A stretch of 64,000 bases of DNA from positions 1 to 64,000 of the forward strand of contig JAJEKB010017707.1 of the NCBI GenBank assembly GCA_022393335.1, given 5' to 3'. Position 1 is the first letter of the stretch. Each line of letters opens with the position of its first letter. The translations under genes and the position numbers were made by a program. Origin of the DNA: Macrotrachela quadricornifera (taxonomy: Eukaryota > Rotifera > Eurotatoria > Philodinida > Philodinidae). This document shows positions 1 to 10,199 of the stretch, piece by piece. The notes beneath the pieces were generated by a model. It saw nothing but the letters and a program-made list of their open reading frames with translations, did not search any database and was not told the origin of the DNA.

Positions 1-2
1 TA

Positions 3-1760
3 AGAAGAAATCGTAATTGGAAGCCGAAGAAGGTGAAGAAGGAAGAGATGTTAAGAAATTTATGCAAACAAGGAAAATTAACACCATTTCAACCTCCAGA
101 AAATTATTTATCTTATTTCATTCATTCAAAAACAGATATTACTATTATGGACAAGTTAATCGATAATGCTAAATTAACATATTGTTATACCATGAATACA
201 GAAGGAGATTCATTAACACACAAACCAGCTACAATCCAAGTAGAATTTATTCAACAAAATTCACCAACAATTGTAATTATAATTGAAGCAAATTATTTAC
301 CACCAACAAAATCGATTTTATTCAAAAAAATTCAGCATTTATGCTCCATCATTTTTACGTCAAATAATACAATTTATTCATGGGGTGAACCAAAAGCTGA
401 ATTAGAACAATTTATTCGATTCAATTTATTTAATAAAAATATTCAAATTGTTCCAGTTAATGTACAAGAAGAATATGACCCAACAAGTTTATGTGGAATA
501 CAAGCAGTGATCGAATCCACATTCAAGCAATATTTGGACAAAACAGCTACTTTAGCTGAATGGGGATGTGGTGTCGATCTTGCTTTAGGTACATATTTAC
601 CGGAACATTTAGTAGGACCTGAACGTTCATATCGCATACGTGAAGAAGAAAAATATCGAGAACTTTTAAAAGAATATGCAATGAACGATGTCTTCGCCGT
701 TACAAAATTAGGTCATCAAATGAAATTAATAAATTTATTAACACCACCAGCAACAGTCGAACCTGAAGAAGAAAATAATGAACAATTAATTAATTTACAA
801 GAAGAACAACTAATTGAATTAATGCCATCAAATGAAGAATTAATAGTTCATGTTCAAAATGAACTACAAATATTAAATAAAAATGAATTTCATTATAATA
901 AATATTCAAATTATGAAGAACAAGGACAAATGATAAGTATGGAAATAGGAATGACATCTTCAGATATTGATATAGGTATATTTGATTTTGAAAATATTTC
1001 AGATGATGATCAAGAATTAGAAGTTCATGTTCAAGATGAACTATTAAATGAAAATGAAATTTATTACAATGAACATTATGAAGAACATATTCGACAAGAA
1101 CAAAATATAAATGGTTACGAAGATGAACCGATGAAATTACAATCAAATGATAATGAAATATTACCGAACAAGATGTCATTAAATTATGAAGAAGAATTAG
1201 AATGAGTTAGTGATGATGAAACATACCTAGAAATAATGAAAATTCATCTACCATTTAAACAACTTTATCAACCTAAAGAACAACAATTAAACAACACAAG
1301 AACGGTTCATGTTCAAGATGAACCTCGTAAGGTAAGAAATTCTTATTATTTAGGTCCACAATTAGAATTACCTGAAAATCCAACACGAAACCAAATAATT
1401 AATCGTCGTCATCGAGCAAATCGCTATCGTTATGAAGTTATCCGCGATATTTACCATGCATTTAAAACTACGGACTGCAAGGATGTATTACGAGCAATGA
1501 ATATTATTACAAAGAATATTAATGTGAGACATGGTGTATTATATACTGGGTTAAAGAAAGAACAAGTCGACGAAGTGGAACAATTATTACATTCTCGTAT
1601 GTTTACAAAAGATCATTATTTACGTTATATGAAGAAAAAGAAAAAACATAAGAGTACGTATTTAGTTTATTTTATTTTTTTTCCTTTTCCGTCATTTTTG
1701 AACATGCGCGTTTTTTTCTTTTCTTCCTTTTATGTTTTCTATAGCGTTATATATTATTAA
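3..1760 (+). CDS. DEDD-exonuclease-fold protein with in-frame TGA, 5' end open
   Basis: The frame is open from the window edge, so the start may lie upstream; the first in-frame ATG is at 48. The N-terminal half resembles RNase D-like 3'-5' exonucleases of the RNase H fold. NTEGD, followed by PATIQVEF (about 188-255), sits where an exo-I DxE motif is expected, with Asn in place of the first Asp. YAMND (from 675) fits the exo-III YxxxD motif. An acidic linker follows with two VHVQ(N/D)E repeats. A TGA at 1203-1205 interrupts the frame, which then continues with a third VHVQDE copy and a basic Arg/Tyr-rich C-terminal domain to about 1655. The T-rich codons from there to 1760 may be intron or UTR, since a GTACGT donor lies at 1654. 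The repeat on both sides shows the two parts were one gene. I recall this architecture from bdelloid hypothetical proteins; catalytic activity is doubtful. Recent nonsense mutation, readthrough and assembly error remain open. Confidence 0.6.
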
Positions 1761-3193
1761 TATATATACATTTATACGTTTTTCTTTCTTTTTTTTTCAT
1801 TCTTTCGTTTTTTCTTTATTGTTAAAGTTTTTCTTTCGTTCTTTCCATTATATCTATGTGTGCGGACACACTTCTTTTCTTAGGGGGGTCGCCTGTTACA
1901 GGCTCTGCCCTTCACATTATGTCCATATATAGGTCATTCTTTTTTTTCTCTTTTCTCTTTCGTTTTCTCTTTTCATCTTCTTTCTATACATAATATCACA
2001 TATTATATTCTTTATTGGTATAGCATCGATATATCTTTTCTATTGTTATGTGATATTATATGTTCTACCATTCGTATTATTCATTCTCTCTTGCATACAT
2101 ATATACGTGTGTTTTTCTTCTCTCTAGTCAGATATCTATATTGATCTCTCTCGTATCTCTATCTTTTTCTTGTAGCGTGTTTTCATGTTTTTTAAAATAA
2201 AGTATAATAAACCATAACAAGAATGTCTTCTCTAATAATGACTAACTATCGATAAGAGAACTTTATCGGAGATACAACACGATATGACTATCTTAATATA
2301 AAACTAAGAAGCTTTGGAAAAGATTATTATTTATTCAAATGTATTATTTTTGTATTTTTTTTCTGATTATTCGAAAAATGAAACCCTCATATGGCGTTGT
2401 ATCGAATTAAATAGTTCTTTATATAAAGAGAAATGCTAGATACGTCTGAACTCCTATATTATTATCACTGATGACATTGCATTCAAAATAATATTCTGTG
2501 CGATTTATTTCCATCATTCACTTTGCATGTGATCACCTGATCTTTTAGTCCAGATTATCTCTCTCGAAATATCAATAATTGATACATGCAAAAACTATCG
2601 AAACTTTTTTTCTTATTTCGATGCTTCGATCTTTTCAAAATCGATTGTACTTTCACATTCGATCGAATAAATCCAAGGATTGAAACCAGATCAAAATTGT
2701 ATGGAATCCTATATTATTCGTCGACACAACAGTTCTCAACATTAATCATCAAGCATTATTTATAGTAAATCTTATATTTTCCTTAAAAGAAAATTTTTTT
2801 ATGTGAAAGTATTCGGAAAGAACAAATAATAATTGTAAGTTAATTATTATTTTTCGGAAGTAATCGATGCAGAGAGATTGCTTTCTATATACATCAATAA
2901 ATTGCTCGATATTAGTAGTTAGATAGAAATCTATTTCATAGAATTATTTGAAATACTGCAATGACAATAGCATCGTTTTTGTCTTCTTTAGTCTGCAAGA
3001 ATTTTATTTGATAATGAGACAACGTATGGAGAAAATCTGATGTCGTTAGCCCGATCGTTGCATATGCTCACGTGGATGAAAGATGAGTTCAGTCGATCAG
3101 TTGAAATAATTAAATCGAGGATGTTGGTAGAGTTCTTTAGAAAAAGTTTAGATTAAATCCAGTAAGTATGCCGTTAGAGCTGGAAAGGAATGT
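1761..3193. other. Intergenic, pyrimidine-rich then AT-rich
   Basis: From about 1660 to 2160 the + strand is strongly T/C-rich low-complexity sequence. The remainder is ordinary AT-rich DNA. I see no coding signal, tRNA or repeat array. Confidence 0.6.
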
Positions 3194-6100
3194 TTATGGT
3201 TGATGCGTTCGTCGTCGCCAACTAGTGATAGATTCCTTAAAAGTTTTCATGTATAAGTTTGAAGGCATGACAAAGATCAAAAAGATAAGGATCGATGGGA
3301 TGAACGAAATGAAATAAGCACTAAGATATAACCAAAGATTTTTCGACGTGTTCACACATGCAGAAAGCAATGCAATGATCAAACGAGGGATGGATAAAAC
3401 AAGTAACACAATCGGACTAATAATCAACTGTTTATGTTCATTGAACTGTTGACGAATATGTTGAATAAAAGTTTGATCAGTCTGAGCATTTGATCGACGT
3501 CGAGCACCTCCAAAAATAATAAGCAAATCAGAGAGTAAATTGATAATAAATGGTCCGTTGAGATGAAAAAACAGAATAACTGTGTTATAAGTCTGAACAG
3601 AATGAGAATAACGAGTGACACATTGAGTATATCGTACGAATGTGCCTTCATCAGTTGTGTTCACGTTTGTCTGATTTCTTCCAGTTTCGTTGACTGTCAT
3701 TTGATATTGAAACAGATGACGATTAATAGGCTCATGAATCAGAGTTGTCATCACAGCGAATGGTAAGGCAATCATAATCCATTGTGCATATCGTTTACTT
3801 TTCTTCTTGTTGAATTGAACACCTCTGAGAACTTGAACCGCTCGTTCCACAGCGACACAATCATTGAGCCAACCATCCAAATACAGGAAAAGTTTTAGAA
3901 GAGGTTCGATTGAGACACAACCTGCTCGAAGAATAGAAAGGCTGACCGAAACATTGATCTGAGTGGAAACAACAAACCAAAACTTCACCACGAACATACT
4001 GATTGTCAAGAGAGAAGTGACGGAGGAAGCAAAAAGATACAATCCACATCCCACTTGCTGGACAGCCTTATTCTTGAATGTAATGAAAGAAAAGAGACTG
4101 TTGATCAATCCTCCAACGAACATAATGATTGTCAACGTGGCACTTAATTTCACTGACACTAATTGATCATTCAAGGTTGTGTTCTTTCGAAGTTCTTCGT
4201 ATAAGACGTCATCCAAAGTCAAACCAATACTTTTACTATGAAAATTACACTGATCACCGATAATACAATAATTATGGTGGAGATCTAAAATGTCATTGTA
4301 GTTAGATCATTGTAAGTCATTCCTCAATTTAGTTCGTCTTCATTATTCACGAAAACAATGTCAATACTCACCGAAATGTTTGAGAGAGACATTGTTTGGT
4401 CCTGATATAAAAATAGAAAAGCTTCCTGTAGTATATGGATGATAAGTTGTTGCAACTAATATATATCGAGTGTTCATCTCTAAATCAATAATAAATTTAA
4501 ATTGTCGTTGATTGCAAGTACCATCATGTTCATCAAGTAGATTATCACGTGGTTTGAGTGGATCAAAATCATTTTTATAGATGTAACCATACGTATCAAA
4601 TTTTCCGACACTCCAAATAACATATGATCCATTTTGATTGACAACAATTTCCACACTTTCATAATAGCATTTTGGTATTTCGCAGTCTCGATAATATAAT
4701 GGACTATTAGAAGTTAATTCGAATGAATAGTTGGCTTGAACATTCACTGATGGGCTGTTTACAAAACAAAAAAATATGTGTCTGGTAGTTTATAGAGTTT
4801 TTCTACTAAGATATTGGTCGTCAAATCGTATATAATCTACATGCAGACGACTTTTAGAACTATGCTACTTTCGTTCAAATTTCTTTTCTTGAAAACTGTT
4901 AATAATTGTGGTTTACCACGTGTCTTTTAAACAGAAATAGTCGATTTTATTTATGCTATAAGAGAAATCTTAGAGTCGAAATTTCCAAGATGATCTCTCG
5001 AACTATGATTTATCTTTGGTAATACATAGAAAAGGAAATTGTGAAATGATTTCTTCAAATCACAGATTCGAATCGAACACTGTCTCATGTCGATATCTTC
5101 AATAACTGATCAAGTGTAAAAGTCAGGTTTTTATGCTAATTTAGTGTGGAGAGCAAATCAAGTTTAATTTCTTTTCCTGTCTGTGCATTATTCATTAAAA
5201 GTACAATATTTTGACTTACTCAGGTTTTGGATAATGATATTATTTTCAGCCAATAGGTGAATCGTGATGTTGCCAATACCTTTTGACTTCTTTGTAGTAA
5301 CAACTAAAACATATGTTGTATCCAAATAAAGAGGAAGTTCAAATCTGAATTGTTGATTAGAATCCCCATCATCATTTTCTGCAAGGATATTGTTATGTGG
5401 ATGAAGTGAATTGAAACTATTTTCATAGATAAATCCATATGTGTCAATGTTACTTCTGCTCCATATGGTATACATTCGATTTTCAGGAACATTGATCTGA
5501 AACGCTTCATAATAAAAGTTTTCTTCCATAAAATTTTGTGAATATAATTGACTTTTCTCGATCAGTACTGATAAGCGAGTCAATCGATTAATCGAGAACA
5601 TATCTGTGTAATAAACAATAATATTATTTATATAGATTATCTTTTAAATAATTGAACTTTATTGAAACTGTTTCAACTCACCACAAGACTTGATTAAGTA
5701 TTGAAACTTTTGAATTCGATGATTTCCTTGATCAACTACAAACATATTTCCATATCGATCAAAACTAAGCATCAATGGGCGAGACAATTGAGTAGATTGA
5801 CAACCACTTCCATAACATCCCACAACACAATGGATGCCAAATGGTCCTGATCGAATGATACGATGATTATTCGAATCGACAACGAATAAATAATTTTGAG
5901 CATCCAACATCACTCCAGTTGGACATGAAAGTGAAAAGACGTGTTGTGCCGATATTCTTCCTATAACTGTGATGCCGTTTAGATGTTCTGATTGAAATAG
6001 TTGAATTCGATCATTTCTACAGTCTGCCACATACAAATCGAAATTCTCATCAATAAAAATTCTAGCATGACTATGAAGTTGATCGGAGTCAGGTCCCGGA

Positions 6101-6524
6101 TTACCTGTCCCTACTATAACAGTCATTGTAATACCAAAACTGTACAAGGATCTTTTTGCAACATGATGATGTTTAGACATTGAGCAATATAAATAATTAT
6201 ATCTATCGATAAAGAGGCCTTTGCATGATGAATAAACAAATAAAGTAGATGAATATTGATTTGTATTTCGTGTCCATTTTTCTACTCGACTGCTTCTCTC
6301 ACCGTTATCAATGTAAATATCTCCATTCGATGTTACGAAAAGAGAGGATGAATTCTCAAATTTGGCAGGAATCGTTAACGTTGGATTTGTATCAATTTCA
6401 TAATACCAAACTAAAATTTGTTGTTTTTCTGTGTTAATGGTATAAATGACGTTATTCTGATTGATGAAGATCGCGGAGGGATTGAAACCAATCCTTTGCA
6501 GTTCACAAAAGTCATATGGACTTT
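3194..6524 (-). CDS. NHL-propeller / tandem beta-sandwich / seven-transmembrane receptor (5' incomplete)
   Basis: Four minus-strand exons join in phase: 6524-5682, 5603-5220, 4746-4372 and 4284-3194, with GT-AG introns of 78, 473 and 87 bp. The first exon encodes about six NHL-type blades (motifs such as LYVADCRNDRIQLF and MFVVDQGNHRIQKF), which predicts an extracellular beta-propeller. The next two exons encode related beta-sandwich domains, each with an IWS..DTYG(F/Y)IY core, similar to PPC-type domains. The last exon begins with a Cys-containing linker (NYCIIGDQCNF) and carries seven hydrophobic segments. A CVAVERA sequence after TM3 stands where the rhodopsin-family DRY motif would be. 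It is probably a plasma-membrane receptor with a large ligand-binding ectodomain; the ligand is unknown. An in-frame stop lies just upstream of 6524 at a possible acceptor, and I found no signal-peptide exon, so the 5' end is missing or displaced. I know similar combinations only from bdelloids. Confidence 0.8.
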
Positions 6525-7295
6525 CTCAAAATAGTATCTAAAGACTCATCCGAATTATCTTTAAATAGTCCTCAGCTCGTAGCAGACACCAACTCCCATG
6601 TAAGAGTTAAAAACTTATAGAAATCATCTCTAAATGGCTTGCAAAAGGTAGCAAGTACCTAGAAGATTATAGGAGTGATTCGAGATAATGTTCAGATGCT
6701 TCCAAAGATCACCTGCGCGTGGAACTCAAAAGGTAAGACGCGTCATCCCATGATTACTGTCAGGAGATTACACAAACAATTCCCATTTTCAGCTCAAAAA
6801 ATTGCATTAAGCGCCTTACATTCATCTTAAAACGTTGTAGATATCATCGGCAAGATTCCTCCAAAAAACCAATAAGAAGTATTTTCAATGTAGCTCAAAG
6901 AGACCTATGGATAATGCTGAGATAGTCCTCAAGATATTGCAGGAAGGATCTCTCGAGTGTGCTCTAAAAAGTTTGTTTCTTATGTGAAGTGAAAAGTCCG
7001 TGTTTACTATTAGTTGGTAACAAACAATGACACTCTTGCTAATTACTTCTTAACGAAATGCTAAGCTCGTTCACTAATCTTGAAAAGTTACCTCCAGTAG
7101 CTTCATCAAACAATATAATACAAGTACTGGAAGAATATGTCACTTTAACTTTGATAAAGTTAAAGTGCCACCTCTAGCCAAGATAGTCCTGGTGTGAAAA
7201 GTACTTATCAAGCGAAAGTCACTTGTGAAAAGCTATTAACTGTGGTAGGATAAAACTCCTTCTCTTTTTTTTGTCCGATTTTTCTCTATTTATAG
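6525..7295. other. Spacer between receptor and M1-peptidase remnant
   Basis: Less AT-rich than its surroundings and stop-rich in all frames I read. It should hold the missing first exon of the receptor (-) and the N-terminal domain of the M1 peptidase (+), but neither is recognisable. It contains a perfect hairpin at 7141-7167 (12 bp arms CACTTTAACTTT, 3 nt loop). Confidence 0.5.
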
Positions 7296-8734
7296 TTAAT
7301 GAGCGCAATACAAACCAATCATGATATATCTACAAATACTTTTTATTTTGAACAAACAATTCCTGTTGCATCATCTTTAATTGCTATCGTAGTTGGCGAC
7401 TTAGTTTACTATGATTTAAGTGATTGTATTCGAGTATGGACTGAATCTAGTTTACTTGATCAATGTAAATATGAATTTGAAGATAGACAGCGAGTTTTAA
7501 ACACTGCTGAAAATCTTCTGGAAAAATATCAATGGAAACGATATGATTTTATTGTTTTACCACCTTCATTATCATGTAAGTTCGTTATGGATTAAAAAAT
7601 TTTTATTGACATTCTTTCAGATGGAGATATAGAAAATCCTTGTATGAATTTTCTTTCTCCTACGATCTTAGCCGGTGATCGATCAGTAGTGAGTTTAATT
7701 GTTCATGAATTAGTTTATTCTTGGACAGGTAAAAGATTGCTTGATTTGGAATTTGATGGAAATAATAGTTTCGCTACAGGAAATTTGATCACCAATGAAA
7801 ATTGGAAACATTTTTGGTTGAATGAAGGTATTACATCGTTTATTGAAACAAAATTATTAGGAATATTAGCTGAAGATGAAGGAGAAACAAGACGATTTTA
7901 TGAAGCACAACAATGGGAAGAAATGGAAACAGATATTCATGATTGGGGAGTAACACATCCATATACTTGTTTAGTTTATCGATTGAAAAATATCGATCCG
8001 GATGATGTGTATAGTTCTAGTAAAGAATTTCTTCACATATATGGAAATTATTATAAAAAAGGAGTTTTTATTTAGTACAATATTTGAAAGGTGCTGCTGT
8101 GCTTTGGCATCTTGAACAAGATATTTTTCGATTGGAATCTAATTTTAATGCTTTTCTTCGTTCGTATATCGAAAAATTTAGTTATCAAATTTTGAATACT
8201 GATGGTTTTATTCAATATTTTTAAACTTATTTTCCCAAGGTCACGAACGTTGATTGGAATTCATGATTATACGCACCTGAAATGTCTCCAATTATCATGG
8301 ATTTTTCCACGAAACTCGAACGACAATGTGGAGAATTAGCTGCTCAATATTTTCTGATTACTAATGAACAATTACATTCATTGACAGCGAATCAAATTGC
8401 TTATTTATTAAATCTTCTTCTCAATCGATCGCCAACTGTTATAACTTACGAAAAAATCAAAGAAATGGATAACAATTGTCGTATGAATCTATATTATAAT
8501 TGTGAAATCGCTTATCGTTTGTATCAGTTATGTATTCGAGTACAATATATTGAATTGTTAGATGATATTTTTAAATTTCTTGGTCGGACAGCTCGAATGA
8601 AATATCTAGAAGTGATGTATAGTGAATTTAAATCTTCCTGGCCAGAAATGATGCCAAAAATAATGAGATTTTTTGAAGAACATAAACAATATATGTATCC
8701 GATTGCAATCAAACAAATTGTCAAAAATATTTAG
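7296..8734 (+). pseudogene. Leukotriene A4 hydrolase-like M1 aminopeptidase, decayed
   Basis: Exons 7296-7575, 7621-7728, 7780-8019 and 8076-8734 join in phase across introns of 45, 51 and 56 bp. The product follows the LTA4H family from the MSAI motif to the C-terminal ARM-like domain; landmarks include VLPPS, ENPC, LAGDRS, WTGNLITN, WLNEG, IDPDDVYSS and VLWHLEQ. The family's N-terminal beta-domain (about 180 residues) is absent upstream. The zinc motif HExxH reads HELVY, so the second zinc-binding His is Tyr. Two in-frame stops follow in the last exon: TAA at 8221 after IQYF, and TGA in the DWNS*LYAP stretch at 8264-8266, where the family has Trp (TGG to TGA). The 51 bp intron has no stop and a length divisible by three, so its retention would add 17 residues. 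An AATAAA lies at 8791. A peptidase product is very unlikely. Confidence 0.85.
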
Positions 8735-9041
8735 AAAAAAATATCTTTGTTATTATAATCGTGAAATTCGACTGCTTTTCATTTTGAGTGAATAAAATTT
8801 GATGAGTGTAAAATGAATAGTGTATTCGATCGTATTTTACATGTGCTTTTAAGAATGAAAAATAATACGATACCGTTTCTTTTCAAAAACAATGCAGACA
8901 CTTCCATAAATCAACGATGGCAGTAAACACAAAGTATTTTTATTTGTTTTCTAATTTAAGTAACAAAAAAAATTTCAAATTATATTAATGAAATCTCTAA
9001 GGATTAGATAATTACACGATTAAAAATAGCTAAAAAAATTT
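8735..9041. other. Short convergent intergenic stretch
   Basis: AT-rich 3' flank shared by the M1-peptidase remnant (+) and the GNAT gene (-). A candidate AATAAA for the + gene lies at 8791-8796. Nothing else seen. Confidence 0.5.
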
Positions 9042-9818
9042 CTAATTTATTTCTGGTATTTTTGGTTGACGTGAATTCACTTTTTCACTATTCAGTTTAG
9101 ATAACTGTTGACCGTTAGCATCAAAATTGTTTGGATTTAGCCATCGTTCAAATTCTTGCTTCACTGCAGGCCATTCATCATCGACCATACTGTACCAGGC
9201 AGTGTCTCTTGATCGACCCTTAAAAACGGCTGCCTTCAAAAATGTTCCTTCATATTGAAAACCAAATCTTCTTGCTGCTCGTCGAGATTTCATATTCAGA
9301 GCATTAGATTTCCATTGTACTCGACGATAACCAAGAGTACCAAATGCTAACTGCAATAATAGAAAAATTGCTTCAGTAGCTTGTCGAGTTCGTGCTAACT
9401 GTTGACTAAAAACTACACTTCCAATTTCTAGTGTACCTTGATCTGGAAATATTCCATAATAACTAATACACCCAACAGCAATATCATTAACAAGGATTGT
9501 ATATAAAATAGTATTACTACTTGCTTTTTCTTTATTAGCCACTAATTGTTTAAGGTTATCAATATTTTCAAATGGACCCTTGTTTAAATATGTAAAATGA
9601 GTGTCTTCAGTTAGTTTAAATGCATCACATAGCTGTTGAAAGACAGTATCGTTCGTTTTTGAATTAAACAGTTCTAGTCGACAATATTGACCTTGAAGAG
9701 TGTGATGTTGTGGATTATCAAGTGGATGTGGCCGAGTACTCCAATTCGGAATAATATCACCAAGTGGTTGCTTAATATGATCAGAAACAACTGTTTTATT
9801 AGAAGCTTGTTCAGTCAT
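9042..9818 (-). CDS. GNAT-family N-acetyltransferase (RimJ/RimL-like)
   Basis: A single uninterrupted 258-codon frame, ATG at 9818. The body matches the Acetyltransf_3 (RimL-type) GNAT fold. About residues 45-55 hold the first strand (YCRLELF), 105-125 the central strands (AVGCISYYGIFPDQGTLEIG), about 140-165 an acetyl-CoA-binding helix region (RQATEAIFLLLQLAF), and about 165-195 the typical WKSNALN..SRRAARRFGF segment followed by KGRSRDTAWYS. It should transfer acetyl from acetyl-CoA to an amine; the substrate cannot be read. No signal peptide, so probably cytosolic. It lacks introns, unlike most genes here, and its closest resemblance is to bacterial and fungal proteins, so horizontal acquisition is possible but unproven. 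It lies just past the 3' side of the Helitron remnant on the same strand. Confidence 0.85.
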   Translation of the reverse strand: MTEQASNKTVVSDHIKQPLGDIIPNWSTRPHPLDNPQHHTLQGQYCRLELFNSKTNDTVFQQLCDAFKLTEDTHFTYLNKGPFENIDNLKQLVANKEKASSNTILYTILVNDIAVGCISYYGIFPDQGTLEIGSVVFSQQLARTRQATEAIFLLLQLAFGTLGYRRVQWKSNALNMKSRRAARRFGFQYEGTFLKAAVFKGRSRDTAWYSMVDDEWPAVKQEFERWLNPNNFDANGQQLSKLNSEKVNSRQPKIPEIN

Positions 9819-10199
9819 GATGATTGAATTGAAAAAAATTAAGACACAAATGGTTTTTAAAGAATTGTTATCTTTATTGAATACCTCTCATTTGATGTTT
9901 GTTTCGACCAACCAAAAGACATTTTTTAAATGTTATCAATGCACTACTAGAGTGTATAATAAAATGGTGGCGTATATTGCTGTACGCAAGATTTTTGTGA
10001 AGTAAGTGATTCTTTACTAATTAAATTAGTGTGAGTCTGAGACCATGAAGAGCAATTCGAAATCAATGGATTCCACTACAGCACTCGTCAAAAGTCCCTG
10101 GACCTGTCAAAATCCAGGTAAAGCTGAACCGTTTTCCACGAAATTTTTACCATAGGTAGAGTTCGAACAACTGTGATCGTAAGCATCAACTCGAGCTCG

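Noticed and set aside
443..1179. Minus-strand frames inside the first gene
   Set aside because: Shadows of the clearly coding plus strand.
3424..4166. Frames overlapping the receptor 7TM exon
   Set aside because: Antisense or alternate-frame shadows of the conserved 7TM exon.
7780..8075. Reading the LTA4H exon through to the TAG after KKGVFI as a gene end
   Set aside because: GTAAAG...TTTAG removes 56 bp and restores the family sequence YSSIQYLKGAAVLWHLEQ.
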